From assembly GCA_025358355.1 (NCBI GenBank), contig JANYJX010000111.1, positions 1 to 39,716 on the forward strand: a stretch of 39,716 nt of DNA. The letters are read 5' to 3'. Position numbers and translations under genes: made by a program. Shown here one piece after another: positions 32,255 to 39,420 of the stretch (the stretch's first letter is position 1; each line of letters opens with the position of its first letter). Under the pieces are notes generated by a model. It was not told where the DNA came from and did no database searches. It saw nothing but the letters and a program-made list of their open reading frames with translations. This stretch comes from Actinomycetes bacterium. GTDB taxonomy: Bacteria > Actinomycetota > Thermoleophilia > Gaiellales > Gaiellaceae.

Positions 32255-33097
32255 TCAGTGGCAGTAGCCCCACGCCGTCAACTTGCGGAGGAGCGCCGTC
32301 GCGTACGGCTGTCCCGCGAGGCCGCTCGGCTCACCGTTTGGTGGCGAGAATACTCCGGCCGCGACCCCGCTTGCGAGTTCGCGTTGAACATCCGCCTTCT
32401 GGCCGAGCAGGCACTTGTCGGCCGCCCACGCGGCGAATACACCACGCGCTTCGCCATGCGAGCCACGCGCCCGTTGGGTCAGCGTCCACCAGCGTTCAAC
32501 ATCGGCAACGACCGAGTCCGGAAACTGCCGCGTGACAACGACGAAGGCTCCGTTCTGGAACCGCCATATCTGCACCGGCAGGCCCGACGAGGCGAACGAC
32601 GTGAACAGGTACGCGAACCGAGCGTCGGCCGACACAAACACTTTCTTCCCGCCGAGCGTCACCAGCCGCGCCCCGGAGTCACCGAAGTTCCGCGCCGCGG
32701 TCGCACCGTCCGGGATCGACACGGCGCGCACAACGGTGCAGCAGTGGGCGGCTCCGGTCGAGAGCCAGATCAGCGCCATCGGCCCTCTCTTCGGGCCGAG
32801 ATCGACAAGCTGGAACGGTCGCCCGGGCGCCGGCGGAACAAGCTCGCAGCCCTTCGCGATGCAATCTCGAGGCAGCGGGACGATCCGGTCGTAAACGACG
32901 GCCCCAAGCCGTGTCACGCGCAGGTGCAGCTTGCTGACCAGCGGGAACGGCGTGGACTGCACAGCGGAGTAGTTGAGCGTCGCGTCCCAGCCGGGATCGG
33001 CGGGTGTCCCGTTGCCACCGGACGCGCCGGCCGCAGACGCGCCCACGACGACTAGCACCGCGAGGACGACCAGCCGTATGCGTGCTGCCGCTAGCAC
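32255..33097 (-). CDS. Exported protein of unknown function
   Basis: The product has 280 residues from GTG 33097. The signal peptide is clear (RLVVLAVLVVVGASAAGASG). The mature part is strand-rich, with Cys pairs in RDCIAKGC and AHCCTVV and two further Cys near the end (DKCLLG and GYCH), so disulphides are likely. No catalytic motif is seen. TACGAT lies six bases before the GTG, a leaderless arrangement. The gene lies between RNase H and tRNA-Gly on the same strand. Confidence 0.7.
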   Translation of the reverse strand: MLAAARIRLVVLAVLVVVGASAAGASGGNGTPADPGWDATLNYSAVQSTPFPLVSKLHLRVTRLGAVVYDRIVPLPRDCIAKGCELVPPAPGRPFQLVDLGPKRGPMALIWLSTGAAHCCTVVRAVSIPDGATAARNFGDSGARLVTLGGKKVFVSADARFAYLFTSFASSGLPVQIWRFQNGAFVVVTRQFPDSVVADVERWWTLTQRARGSHGEARGVFAAWAADKCLLGQKADVQRELASGVAAGVFSPPNGEPSGLAGQPYATALLRKLTAWGYCH

Positions 33098-33103
33098 GCC
33101 GGG

Positions 33104-33109
33104 ATCGTA
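33104..33109 (-). promoter_or_regulatory. -10 box of the exported-protein gene
   Basis: TACGAT on the minus strand lies six bases before GTG 33097. Confidence 0.5.
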
Positions 33110-33134
33110 CGTTTTGCGACGCGCGCCACGAACG

Positions 33135-33533
33135 CTAGCCCGCGTCGAGCGCGTCGTTCACGAGCTTGTCGGCCAGCTTGTTGTGCTCGCGGCGCACAGC
33201 CGTGTAGCTCACCGAGCCGATCGCGCGAGCAATCCGGCCGGCGCGGGCGGCCAGTTCGCCAAGTGCCTCGTTCTTGATCCGGTACTCGCCACGCATCTGC
33301 TTCACCATCAGCTCGGAGTCCGAAACGACCTCGAGCTCGGTCACTCCTAGATCCCTGGCCCGCTCCAATCCGGCGAGCAGCGCGCTGTACTCGGCCACGT
33401 TGTTCGTTGCGACGCCGATCGCCTCGCCATGGGCCGCGAGCACCTCGCCGCCTTCTGTTTCGAGGACGTACGCAGCCGCAGCCGGCCCTGGGTTCCCGCG
33501 CGCGCCACCGTCAGTGAAGAGCCGCGCTTTCAT
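33135..33533 (-). CDS. Ribonuclease HI-family protein
   Basis: This enzyme of 132 residues, from ATG 33533, cleaves RNA in RNA-DNA hybrids. Catalytic residues are visible: Asp 8 (FTDGGARGNPGP), Glu 48 (NNVAEYSALLAGL), Asp 72 (VVSDSELMVKQM) and Asp 122 in REHNKLADKL. The short form without the basic handle is typical of actinobacterial and plant-type RNase HI, often fused to a phosphatase domain that is absent here. It starts 14 bases after the aldehyde dehydrogenase stop. Confidence 0.92.
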   Translation of the reverse strand: MKARLFTDGGARGNPGPAAAAYVLETEGGEVLAAHGEAIGVATNNVAEYSALLAGLERARDLGVTELEVVSDSELMVKQMRGEYRIKNEALGELAARAGRIARAIGSVSYTAVRREHNKLADKLVNDALDAG

Positions 33534-33547
33534 CGCCTGCGCGTCAA

Positions 33548-35044
33548 CTACTGGTTGTCGATCTGCGCACGTTGCAGCTTGCCGGAGTAATCGACGTAGA
33601 TCGACTTCCACTCGGTAAACACATCCAGGGCGGCGTTCCCGGCTTCACGGTGGCCGTTTCCGGTGTCCTTGGTGCCGCCGAACGGGAGATGAACCTCGGC
33701 GCCCGTCGTGCCGGCGTTGATGTACGTGATCCCGGTCTGGAGGTCACGCATCGCGCGGAACGCGCGATTGACGTCACGCGTGAAGATCGCCGACGAGAGC
33801 CCGTACCGGATCCCGTTCGCGACGTTGATCGCCTCGTCGAAATCGGCGATGGGAATGAGCGCGGTCGTCGGACCGAAGATCTCCTCCTGCGCGATGCGCA
33901 TCTCCGGATCGACGCGGCCGAAGATCGTGGGGCGGTAGTAGTGGCCCTTCGCGAGGTCACCATCTGTCGCCGCCTCGCCGCCGGTCAGGAGCTGGGCGCC
34001 TTCGGCTTCGCCGATCCGCGAATAGGCATCGATCTTCTCGATGGCGGCGCGATTGATGACGGGACCGAGGTCGGTGTCCGGCTCCCAGCCAGGGCCGATA
34101 CGCATCGCCTCGGCGCGCGCGACAAGCCTCTTGGCAAGCTCGTCGTAGACCTTCTCGTGCACGATCACGCGGCTCGCGGCGGTGCAGCGCTGGCCAGAAG
34201 TCCCGAACGCCGACCATGCGATGCCTTCGGCAGCGAGATCAAGGTCGGCGTCTTCCATCACGATGATTCCGTTCTTACCGCCGAGCTCCAGGTGGACGTG
34301 CTTGAGATTGTCGGCGGCCGCCTTTGTCACCAGGATTCCGGTCTCGCGCGACCCGGTGAACGTGATCACCGGCACATCGGGGTGGCGTACGAGGCGATCG
34401 CCCGCCTCCTCGCCGAAGCCGTGGACAATGTTGACGACGCCTACCGGGATTCCCGCCTCGCTCAGCAGCTCGACGAAGCGCTCGGCGAGCAACGGTGTGT
34501 CCTCGGCGGGCTTGAGGACGACGGTGTTCCCGCAGATCAGCGCAGGAGTGAGCTTCCACGCCGGGATCGCAATCGGAAAGTTCCACGGCGTGATCGCGCC
34601 CACAACGCCGACGGGGAGCCGCACCGACATCTGAAACTTGTCGCGCAGCTCGGACGGCGTCGTCTGGCCGAACATGCGGCGTCCTTCGCCGGCCATGTAG
34701 ATCGCCATGTCGATCGCTTCCTGCACGTCACCGCCGGCCTCCGCGAGCACCTTCCCCATCTCGTGGCTCATCAGATCCGTGAGCTGCTGCTTGTCGCGCT
34801 CGAGCAGTTGCGCGAAGCGGAGGAGGATCGTGCCGCGTTCCGGTGCAGGGACGAGGCGCCAGTCGGCGAATGCCTGTTTCGCAGCAGCAACGGCGCGATC
34901 GACGTCTTCGGCGCCGGAACGGGGGAACGTCCCGAGGACATCGCCGGTGGCGGGGACGACCGATTCGAAGGTCTGGCCGCTCACGGCGTCGACCCACTCG
35001 CCGCCGATGAAGTTCTTGAACTGCTTGACGCCGGCTGTTGCCAC
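33548..35044 (-). CDS. NAD(P)-dependent aldehyde dehydrogenase
   Basis: The product has 498 residues from GTG 35044. Landmarks are ITPWNFPIAIPAWKLTPAL, FTGSRETG, Glu 253 in LELGGKN and the catalytic Cys 287 in GTSGQRCTAASR. The C-terminal part (YINAGTTGAEVHLPFGGTK, then GNGHREAG) differs from betaine aldehyde types and recalls semialdehyde dehydrogenases of the ALDH7 or KGSADH groups. The substrate is not determinable. TAGACT lies seven bases before the GTG, so the mRNA is probably leaderless. Confidence 0.93.
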   Translation of the reverse strand: MATAGVKQFKNFIGGEWVDAVSGQTFESVVPATGDVLGTFPRSGAEDVDRAVAAAKQAFADWRLVPAPERGTILLRFAQLLERDKQQLTDLMSHEMGKVLAEAGGDVQEAIDMAIYMAGEGRRMFGQTTPSELRDKFQMSVRLPVGVVGAITPWNFPIAIPAWKLTPALICGNTVVLKPAEDTPLLAERFVELLSEAGIPVGVVNIVHGFGEEAGDRLVRHPDVPVITFTGSRETGILVTKAAADNLKHVHLELGGKNGIIVMEDADLDLAAEGIAWSAFGTSGQRCTAASRVIVHEKVYDELAKRLVARAEAMRIGPGWEPDTDLGPVINRAAIEKIDAYSRIGEAEGAQLLTGGEAATDGDLAKGHYYRPTIFGRVDPEMRIAQEEIFGPTTALIPIADFDEAINVANGIRYGLSSAIFTRDVNRAFRAMRDLQTGITYINAGTTGAEVHLPFGGTKDTGNGHREAGNAALDVFTEWKSIYVDYSGKLQRAQIDNQ

Positions 35045-35051
35045 GCGCGGC

Positions 35052-35057
35052 AGTCTA
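35052..35057 (-). promoter_or_regulatory. -10 box of the aldehyde dehydrogenase gene
   Basis: TAGACT on the minus strand lies seven bases before GTG 35044. The same hexamer and spacing precede the zinc-protein gene at 27608. Confidence 0.5.
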
Positions 35058-35065
35058 GTCAGACG

Positions 35066-35081
35066 CCCGAGTCGGCTCGGG
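35066..35081 (-). terminator. Short hairpin after the zinc-ribbon gene
   Basis: CCCGAG-TCGG-CTCGGG directly follows the stop of the zinc-ribbon gene. There is no T-run. Confidence 0.35.
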
Positions 35082-35690
35082 TCAGAGGCGCGCGAGATCG
35101 GGCATCACGCGGCCATCGGGCTCGAGGTGCGCGTTCCACGCGGTGAACAGCGCATCGATCTCATCCGCGTCATGGCCGCGCTCCTCGAGCCGCACCGGCT
35201 GCGCGGCCTCAGGCGTGACGCGGTACTGGTACCAGGAGATGTCCCACGCGAAGGTGATCACCATCTCGCCGGTCACACCCGACAGCGGCAGGATCGAGAC
35301 GCGAGGCTCGCCGAGCGCTTTCGCGACGCCGTTGACGGTTCGTCGGAATGTCGTCGCATTGAACAGCTCTGCCGCCTCGACGCGGGCCATCTCGTCTTCC
35401 GAGAGACGGCGCAAGAGCGGCTCTTCGACAACCGGCTGCTGCTCCGCAGGGCGGGCACCGATCAGCGATGTCCAGAGGGATTTGCGGCGACGGAATGGCT
35501 GTTGCAGCGCCGGCGAGACCGGGAGCCCTTCCCGAACCCAGCCTTGCTGGACAGCCACGTCCTGGCAAAGCGAGCAGACGTCGAGGTACACCTCACCATC
35601 GGCCGAGAAGCGGGTCGCGCTCTCGCCCATCAGCAGCGTCCGCTCACAGATCGCGCAACTCTGCGTGACGCTTGATCGTGTGACACGCAT
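35082..35690 (-). CDS. Zinc-ribbon protein of unknown function
   Basis: The product has 202 residues from ATG 35690 (MRVTRSSVTQSCAICERTLL). The N-terminal module has CAIC and, about 27 residues later, CSLC: a four-Cys zinc ribbon. A basic linker (PFRRRKSLWTSL) leads to a C-terminal domain of about 110 residues with ELFNATTFRRTVNGVAKALGEPRVSILPL (here read as FNATTFRRTVNGVAKALGEP) and the aromatic WDISWYQYRV. I do not recognise the family. TATAGT lies nine bases before ATG. Confidence 0.65.
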   Translation of the reverse strand: MRVTRSSVTQSCAICERTLLMGESATRFSADGEVYLDVCSLCQDVAVQQGWVREGLPVSPALQQPFRRRKSLWTSLIGARPAEQQPVVEEPLLRRLSEDEMARVEAAELFNATTFRRTVNGVAKALGEPRVSILPLSGVTGEMVITFAWDISWYQYRVTPEAAQPVRLEERGHDADEIDALFTAWNAHLEPDGRVMPDLARL

Positions 35691-35699
35691 CGGCCGACC

Positions 35700-35705
35700 A
35701 CTATA
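35700..35705 (-). promoter_or_regulatory. -10 box of the zinc-ribbon gene
   Basis: TATAGT on the minus strand lies nine bases before ATG 35690. Confidence 0.5.
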
Positions 35706-35715
35706 GCCCCGGCGG

Positions 35716-35737
35716 TTGTCCACAGGCTGTGGAACAA
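35716..35737. other. DnaA-box-like palindrome
   Basis: TTGTCCACA (35716-35724) equals the high-GC actinobacterial DnaA box. The opposite strand carries TTGTTCCACAG, the same with one extra T, so the two halves (TCCACAG and CTGTGGA around G) form an inverted repeat. It lies between the EF-G-like stop and the zinc-ribbon promoter. A lone box is not an origin; it may be a terminator stem or a DnaA-responsive site. Confidence 0.3.
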
Positions 35738-35740
35738 GAG

Positions 35741-37792
35741 CTAGGAATGAGCGGCTTCGCGGGCTTTCCGCGTCTCGTCGATCACCTTCTGCGCCACATG
35801 CGTCGGAACCTCCTCGTAACGCAGGAAATGCATCGAATAGTCGCCGCGCCCGCCGGTGAGCGACGTCAGCGACTGCGAGTAGGTGAGCAGTTCTGCCATC
35901 GGCACCTCCGCGCGGATCGTCGTCATCCCGGACGCCGGCTCCATCCCATGCAGCCGCCCGCGACGCGAGTTGAGATCACCGTTCACGGCGCCCACTGCTT
36001 CGTCGGGAACGGTGATCTCGATCTCCATGATCGGTTCGAGAAGGATCGGATCGGCCTTCTGGTACGCGTCCTTCCAGGCCATCGAGCCGGCGATCTTGAA
36101 CGCCATCTCCGATGAGTCGACGTTGTGGTACGAGCCGTCGACGAGACGCACCCGAACGCCCTGCACGGGGGCACCGGCCAGCTCGCCGTGCGCCATCGCC
36201 TCCTGAATCCCTTTGTCGACCGCGGGCCGAAAGTTGTTCGGAATCACACCACCGACGATCTTGTCGACGAACTCGTAGCCCGTGCGGCCCTCGAGTGGCT
36301 CGATCACGATGTGGCAGTCGCCAAACTGGCCGCGTCCCCCGGTCTGCTTCTTGTAGCGACCTTGCGCGCGCGCCTCCTTGCGGATCGTCTCCATGTACGG
36401 CACGCGCGGCGGATGCAGCTCGACATCGACACCGAAGCGACGGTGCGCGCGCTCGAGTGCGACCTCGACGTGCATCTGGCTCATGCCCGAGAGGATCTCC
36501 TCCCCGGTCTGTTGATCGCGGCGCAGCCGCAGCGTCGGGTCCTCCTCGGCCAGGCGCCTGATCGCAGCGGCGAGCTTGTCTTCCTCGCCCTTCACGCGAG
36601 GTGTCACGGCGAAACTCATCACCGGTTCCGGGAAGCCTAGATCGGGAGAGACGCCCGCGACCTCTTTGTCGAGCAGCAGATCGCCGGTCTGCACGTCCTT
36701 CAGCTTGGCGACGGCACCGATGTCGCCTTCACCGAACTCCTTCACCCCGGTGTGCTCCTTGCCCTGCAGCTGGAGCAGCGTCCCCATCCGCTCCTTCGCA
36801 TGCTCGCGCGTGTCGATCAGCGTCGTCTCGCCAGTGATCGTGCCGGTGAGAACGCGGAACAGGTTGATGCGTCCGGCGAACGGGTCGGCGATCGTCTTGA
36901 ACACAAACGCCGCCGTGGAGGTTCCCTCGACGGTGATCGGCGCGCCTTTCTTGGCCGGCGATGGGACACCCTCGACGATCAGGTCGAGCACCGCGTGCGT
37001 CCCGAGGTTCTCGGTTGGGGCAGCGCACGCCACCGGGAACACCTCACCGCGGGTGACGGCCAGCTTCAGCGCCGCGGCGACATCGTGCGGATCGAGCTCC
37101 TCGCCTTCGAGATATCGCTCCATCAGCGCCTCGTCGGTCTCGACAACGGCGTCGAGCAGCTTCTCGCGATACTCGGCAGCAAGCTCCGCCATCCCCGCCG
37201 GGATCGGCGACGGATCGCCCTCCTTCGCACCCTTCGGGCTCGTGTACGCACACATGTGGAGCACATCCACGATCCCGGCCAGCTCATGCTCGGCACCGAT
37301 CGGGAGATGAACCGCAACGCACTTCGGCGACAGCTGCGCCTGAAGCTGCGCGAGCGCACGAAAGAAGTCGGCCCTCTCCCGGTCGAGCATGCTGACGAGG
37401 AGAACTCGCGAGAGACCGAGATCGTCGGCCATCCGCCAGAGCCGATTCGTCCCGACCTCGACCCCCATCACCGCGCTGACCACAACGAGCGCTCCCTCCA
37501 CGACGCGCAGCGCGCACCGCGCCTCGCCCTGGAAGCCAGGATCACCCGGGACATCGAGCAGGTTGATCTTCCGCCCCTGCCAGCTCGCATGTGTGAGCGT
37601 TAGGGCGATCGACATCCGCCGGCGCTGCTCGTCCTCATCCCAGTCCCCCACCGTCGTCCCCGCTTCGATCGATCCGAGTCGATTCAGCTCGCCCGACTGA
37701 AACAGCAGTGCCTCAACGAGCGATGTCTTGCCCGTGCCGCGATGACCGACCACCGCGACGTTGCGGATCTTCCCGGGTTCGAGCGCAGCCAT
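35741..37792 (-). CDS. EF-G-like protein with degenerate GTPase motifs
   Basis: The product has 683 residues from ATG 37792, with GGAGG upstream. Domain order follows EF-G: G domain (1 to about 270), domain II (about 285-370), then domains III, IV and V (GGRGQFGDCHIVIEP, VPMAELLTYSQSLTSLTGGRG). G1 is kept (GHRGTGKTS, 16-24), but G3 is DVPGD (80-84), with Asp where the catalytic His of DTPGH should be, and G4 is SMLD (134-137) instead of NKxD. Switch I lacks the usual RGITI (RRRMSIA). It is the EF-G2-like class common in actinobacteria, not the housekeeping factor. Confidence 0.92.
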   Translation of the reverse strand: MAALEPGKIRNVAVVGHRGTGKTSLVEALLFQSGELNRLGSIEAGTTVGDWDEDEQRRRMSIALTLTHASWQGRKINLLDVPGDPGFQGEARCALRVVEGALVVVSAVMGVEVGTNRLWRMADDLGLSRVLLVSMLDRERADFFRALAQLQAQLSPKCVAVHLPIGAEHELAGIVDVLHMCAYTSPKGAKEGDPSPIPAGMAELAAEYREKLLDAVVETDEALMERYLEGEELDPHDVAAALKLAVTRGEVFPVACAAPTENLGTHAVLDLIVEGVPSPAKKGAPITVEGTSTAAFVFKTIADPFAGRINLFRVLTGTITGETTLIDTREHAKERMGTLLQLQGKEHTGVKEFGEGDIGAVAKLKDVQTGDLLLDKEVAGVSPDLGFPEPVMSFAVTPRVKGEEDKLAAAIRRLAEEDPTLRLRRDQQTGEEILSGMSQMHVEVALERAHRRFGVDVELHPPRVPYMETIRKEARAQGRYKKQTGGRGQFGDCHIVIEPLEGRTGYEFVDKIVGGVIPNNFRPAVDKGIQEAMAHGELAGAPVQGVRVRLVDGSYHNVDSSEMAFKIAGSMAWKDAYQKADPILLEPIMEIEITVPDEAVGAVNGDLNSRRGRLHGMEPASGMTTIRAEVPMAELLTYSQSLTSLTGGRGDYSMHFLRYEEVPTHVAQKVIDETRKAREAAHS

Positions 37793-37846
37793 GCGTCCAG
37801 TTCCTCCCGCGGTCAGCTGTCAGAGCAGCAAGGCGATCAGAAGCTG

Positions 37847-37852
37847 ATCGTA
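37847..37852 (-). promoter_or_regulatory. Candidate -10 box of the EF-G-like gene
   Basis: TACGAT on the minus strand is followed by a leader of about 50 bases with GGAGG before ATG 37792. A small hairpin (CGATCAG/CTGATCG) directly overlaps it. Confidence 0.35.
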
Positions 37853-37878
37853 ACCCGGACGCGGGCGAAACAGAAAGG

Positions 37879-37902
37879 GCCGAGACGCTCTTAGGTCTCG
37901 GC
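37879..37902 (-). terminator. Terminator overlapping the sigma factor stop
   Basis: GCCGAGAC (37879-37886) pairs with GTCTCGGC (37895-37902). On the minus strand the stem is followed by CCTTTCTGTTT. The TAA stop of the sigma gene (37891-37893) lies in the loop. Confidence 0.6.
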
Positions 37903-38673
37903 GGGCTCGCGGACAGCGGCGCCCGAGAGGCGCGCCTTGAGCCGGAGCACGGCTTTCGTGTGCAGCTGTGAGACGCGCGACTCGGTGACACCGAGCACTT
38001 CGCCGATCTCGCGCAACGTCAGTTCCTCGTAGTAGTAGAGCGTGACAACAAGCTTCTCGCGCTCGGGTAGGCGGGCAATCGCCTCGCCGAGCGCCTCCTT
38101 CATCTCGGTCTGCTCGAGCGACGACTCGGGGTCGGGGCCGCTCGTGTCCTCGATCGTGTCGATCAACGCGATCTGATCGCCACCCGAGGACGACGGCGAC
38201 CATAGCTCGTCGAGCGCCGCGATCGACGTCCGCGAAATCTCGGAGAGGCTCGCTTCCAGCTCGTCGCTCGTGATCCCAACCTTGGTGGCGATCTCCTCGT
38301 CGGTCGGCGCGCGCATCAGCTGCCGCTCGAGCTCGGCGATCGCGCGCTCGATTTCGCGGGCCCGCGTCCGCACGGAACGCGGGACCCAATCCAGCGACCG
38401 CAGCTCGTCGATGATCGCGCCCTTGACGCGCGAGATCGCGTACGTCTCGAACTTGATCTCGCGGTCGATATCGAACCTCTCGATCGCGCTGATCAGGCCG
38501 AGCAGCCCGTACGAGACGAGGTCTTGCTCGTCGACGTGCGACGGCAGGCTCGCGCCAAGACGGCCGGCGACGAACTTCACAAGCGGCGCGTACGTCAGGA
38601 TCAGGCGATCCCGCAACGCCGAATCACCGGTCTGCCGATATTCCTGCCACAACGCCTTTGTATCCCCCGCCAC
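37891..38673 (-). CDS. FliA/WhiG-family RNA polymerase sigma factor
   Basis: This alternative sigma factor of the sigma-28 group has 260 residues from GTG 38673. Region 2 shows LVKFVAGRLGASLPSHVDEQDLVSYGLLGLI in the usual order (visible as LPSHVDEQDLVSYGLLGL) and FDIDREIKFETYAISRVKGAIIDELR; region 3 shows PTDEEIATKVGI; region 4 shows LTLREIGEVLGVTESRVSQLH. In non-motile actinobacteria WhiG controls sporulation; in motile ones FliA controls flagella. No flagellar gene is in view. TATCCT lies six bases before GTG, and a terminator stem overlaps the stop. Confidence 0.93.
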   Translation of the reverse strand: MAGDTKALWQEYRQTGDSALRDRLILTYAPLVKFVAGRLGASLPSHVDEQDLVSYGLLGLISAIERFDIDREIKFETYAISRVKGAIIDELRSLDWVPRSVRTRAREIERAIAELERQLMRAPTDEEIATKVGITSDELEASLSEISRTSIAALDELWSPSSSGGDQIALIDTIEDTSGPDPESSLEQTEMKEALGEAIARLPEREKLVVTLYYYEELTLREIGEVLGVTESRVSQLHTKAVLRLKARLSGAAVREPAET

Positions 38674-38679
38674 GGGGAG

Positions 38680-38685
38680 AGGATA
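38680..38685 (-). promoter_or_regulatory. -10 box of the sigma factor gene
   Basis: TATCCT on the minus strand lies six bases before GTG 38673. Confidence 0.5.
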
Positions 38686-38716
38686 CGACGCGAGCCGGAG
38701 GAACCCTCGGAACGAT

Positions 38717-38890
38717 CTACGGCGAACGACGAAATGCTCGCCGCGCGATGTCCGCCATCCACAGCGACAGACCGCCGGCAGCCACCGCGATCACCCACAC
38801 ACGGCCTCCGGCGAGGGCCGCATAGACGGCGATCAGCCCGAGGCCAACAGCCAGCGCCGCAAACAGAAGCCCGAGCGCGCGACGGTGCAC
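38717..38890 (-). CDS. 57-residue two-helix membrane protein
   Basis: This small gene runs from GTG 38890 to TAG 38717 and fills the space between the sigma gene and tRNA-Trp. The product starts MHRRALGLLFAALAVGLGL and has two hydrophobic helices (about 5-26 and 31-45) joined by a short AGGR turn, then a basic tail (ARRAFRRSP). TAGCCT lies six bases before the GTG, the same leaderless layout as the larger genes, and the third positions are GC-rich. Function is unknown; it ends 43 bases before the sigma start. Confidence 0.6.
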   Translation of the reverse strand: MHRRALGLLFAALAVGLGLIAVYAALAGGRVWVIAVAAGGLSLWMADIARRAFRRSP

Positions 38891-38896
38891 AACACG

Positions 38897-38906
38897 AGGC
38901 TACACT
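38897..38906. promoter_or_regulatory. Overlapping divergent -10 boxes (57-residue gene and tRNA-Trp)
   Basis: TAGCCT (minus, 38902-38897) and TACACT (plus, 38901-38906) share the TA at 38901-38902, as at 13626. The plus box lies 50 bases before tRNA-Trp and could drive it. No -35 box is evident for either. Confidence 0.4.
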
Positions 38907-38956
38907 CGGTGTTCAGCCGAGCGACCTAGCCCGGCTCGTTCAGGACAGTGCAGCTC

Positions 38957-39029
38957 AGGGGCGTAGCTCAATTGGTAGAGCACCGGTCTCCAAAACCGGG
39001 GGTTGAAGGTTCGAGTCCTTTCGCCCCTG
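38957..39029 (+). tRNA. tRNA-Trp (CCA)
   Basis: The cloverleaf has acceptor AGGGGCG paired with CGCCCCT, D-arm GCTCAATTGGTAGAGC, anticodon loop TCTCCAAAA region with anticodon CCA, and T-loop TTCGAGT. The discriminator is G and CCA is not encoded. In many actinobacteria secE and nusG follow this tRNA; here a terminator and gene remnants follow. Confidence 0.95.
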
Positions 39030-39045
39030 CTGCTGGTAACAAGCC

Positions 39046-39071
39046 GAAACCCGCTCTAACAGGCGGGTTTC
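39046..39071 (+). terminator. Terminator after tRNA-Trp
   Basis: GAAACCCGC (39046-39054) pairs with GCGGGTTTC (39063-39071) around TCTAACAG: a perfect nine-base stem with A/T-rich outer pairs, 17 bases after the tRNA. Confidence 0.7.
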
Positions 39072-39136
39072 GTGCTGTTCGGGGCTGCCCGTCGCGTCGT
39101 CAGCGATCGTCACGGATCGTCAGAAAACCGGCAGTT

Positions 39137-39168
39137 ACTGGCGCACCACTGGCGCACAACTGGCGCAC
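39137..39168. repeat. Three tandem 11-bp repeats
   Basis: ACTGGCGCAC occurs at 39137, 39148 and 39159, exactly 11 bases apart (spacer base C, then A). The period is one helical turn, so a protein could bind all three on one face. The location about 110 bases past a tRNA gene recalls arm-type integrase sites, but no integrase is present in the window. Confidence 0.6.
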
Positions 39169-39169
39169 G

Positions 39170-39294
39170 GGATGCCGCTGCGCTGAGTGCGGCCGAGAGG
39201 TCACGGAGGCCGACGCGATCTCGGAGAGGTGGACGTACGGGAGCGACGGGACGGGCGGCCTGCTTATGTGTTCTGCCCCGAGTGCTGGCAGTGA
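39170..39294 (+). pseudogene. Frameshifted zinc-ribbon protein remnant
   Basis: The first frame reads CRCAECGREVTEADAISERW then TYGSDG; the next frame continues RPAYVFCPECWQ and stops at TGA 39292-39294. Joined, they form a typical small zinc-ribbon protein with CxxC near each end. The break coincides with a tandem duplication GACGG-GACGG at 39245-39254; removing five bases restores one frame. No start codon is visible upstream in the first frame, so the gene seems doubly damaged. Confidence 0.5.
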
Positions 39295-39312
39295 GAGTTC
39301 TGGGCCGAAAGG

Positions 39313-39339
39313 AGGAAGGCCCGCCGGGCGGGCCTTCCT
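39313..39339. terminator. GC-rich hairpin
   Basis: AGGAAGGCCCGCC is inverted around a single G (39313-39339). No T-run follows on the plus strand. It could end transcription from the remnant gene or be another dispersed palindrome. The remaining bases up to 39420 show nothing recognisable. Confidence 0.45.
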
Positions 39340-39420
39340 GTGATCCTGGGGTCGTATGGTCTTCTGGGCGAGTCTGCCGGAGAAGCGGTGCTCGGGCAGC
39401 ATACGAAGGTCCGTCAGGGG

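Noticed and set aside
33572-35146. Plus-strand open frame (524 residues) opposite the aldehyde dehydrogenase
   Set aside because: It is an antisense shadow with no recognisable domain; the dehydrogenase has all catalytic residues.
39137-39168. CRISPR array
   Set aside because: The repeats are 10 bases with 1-base spacing; there are no spacers of CRISPR length and no cas genes in the window.
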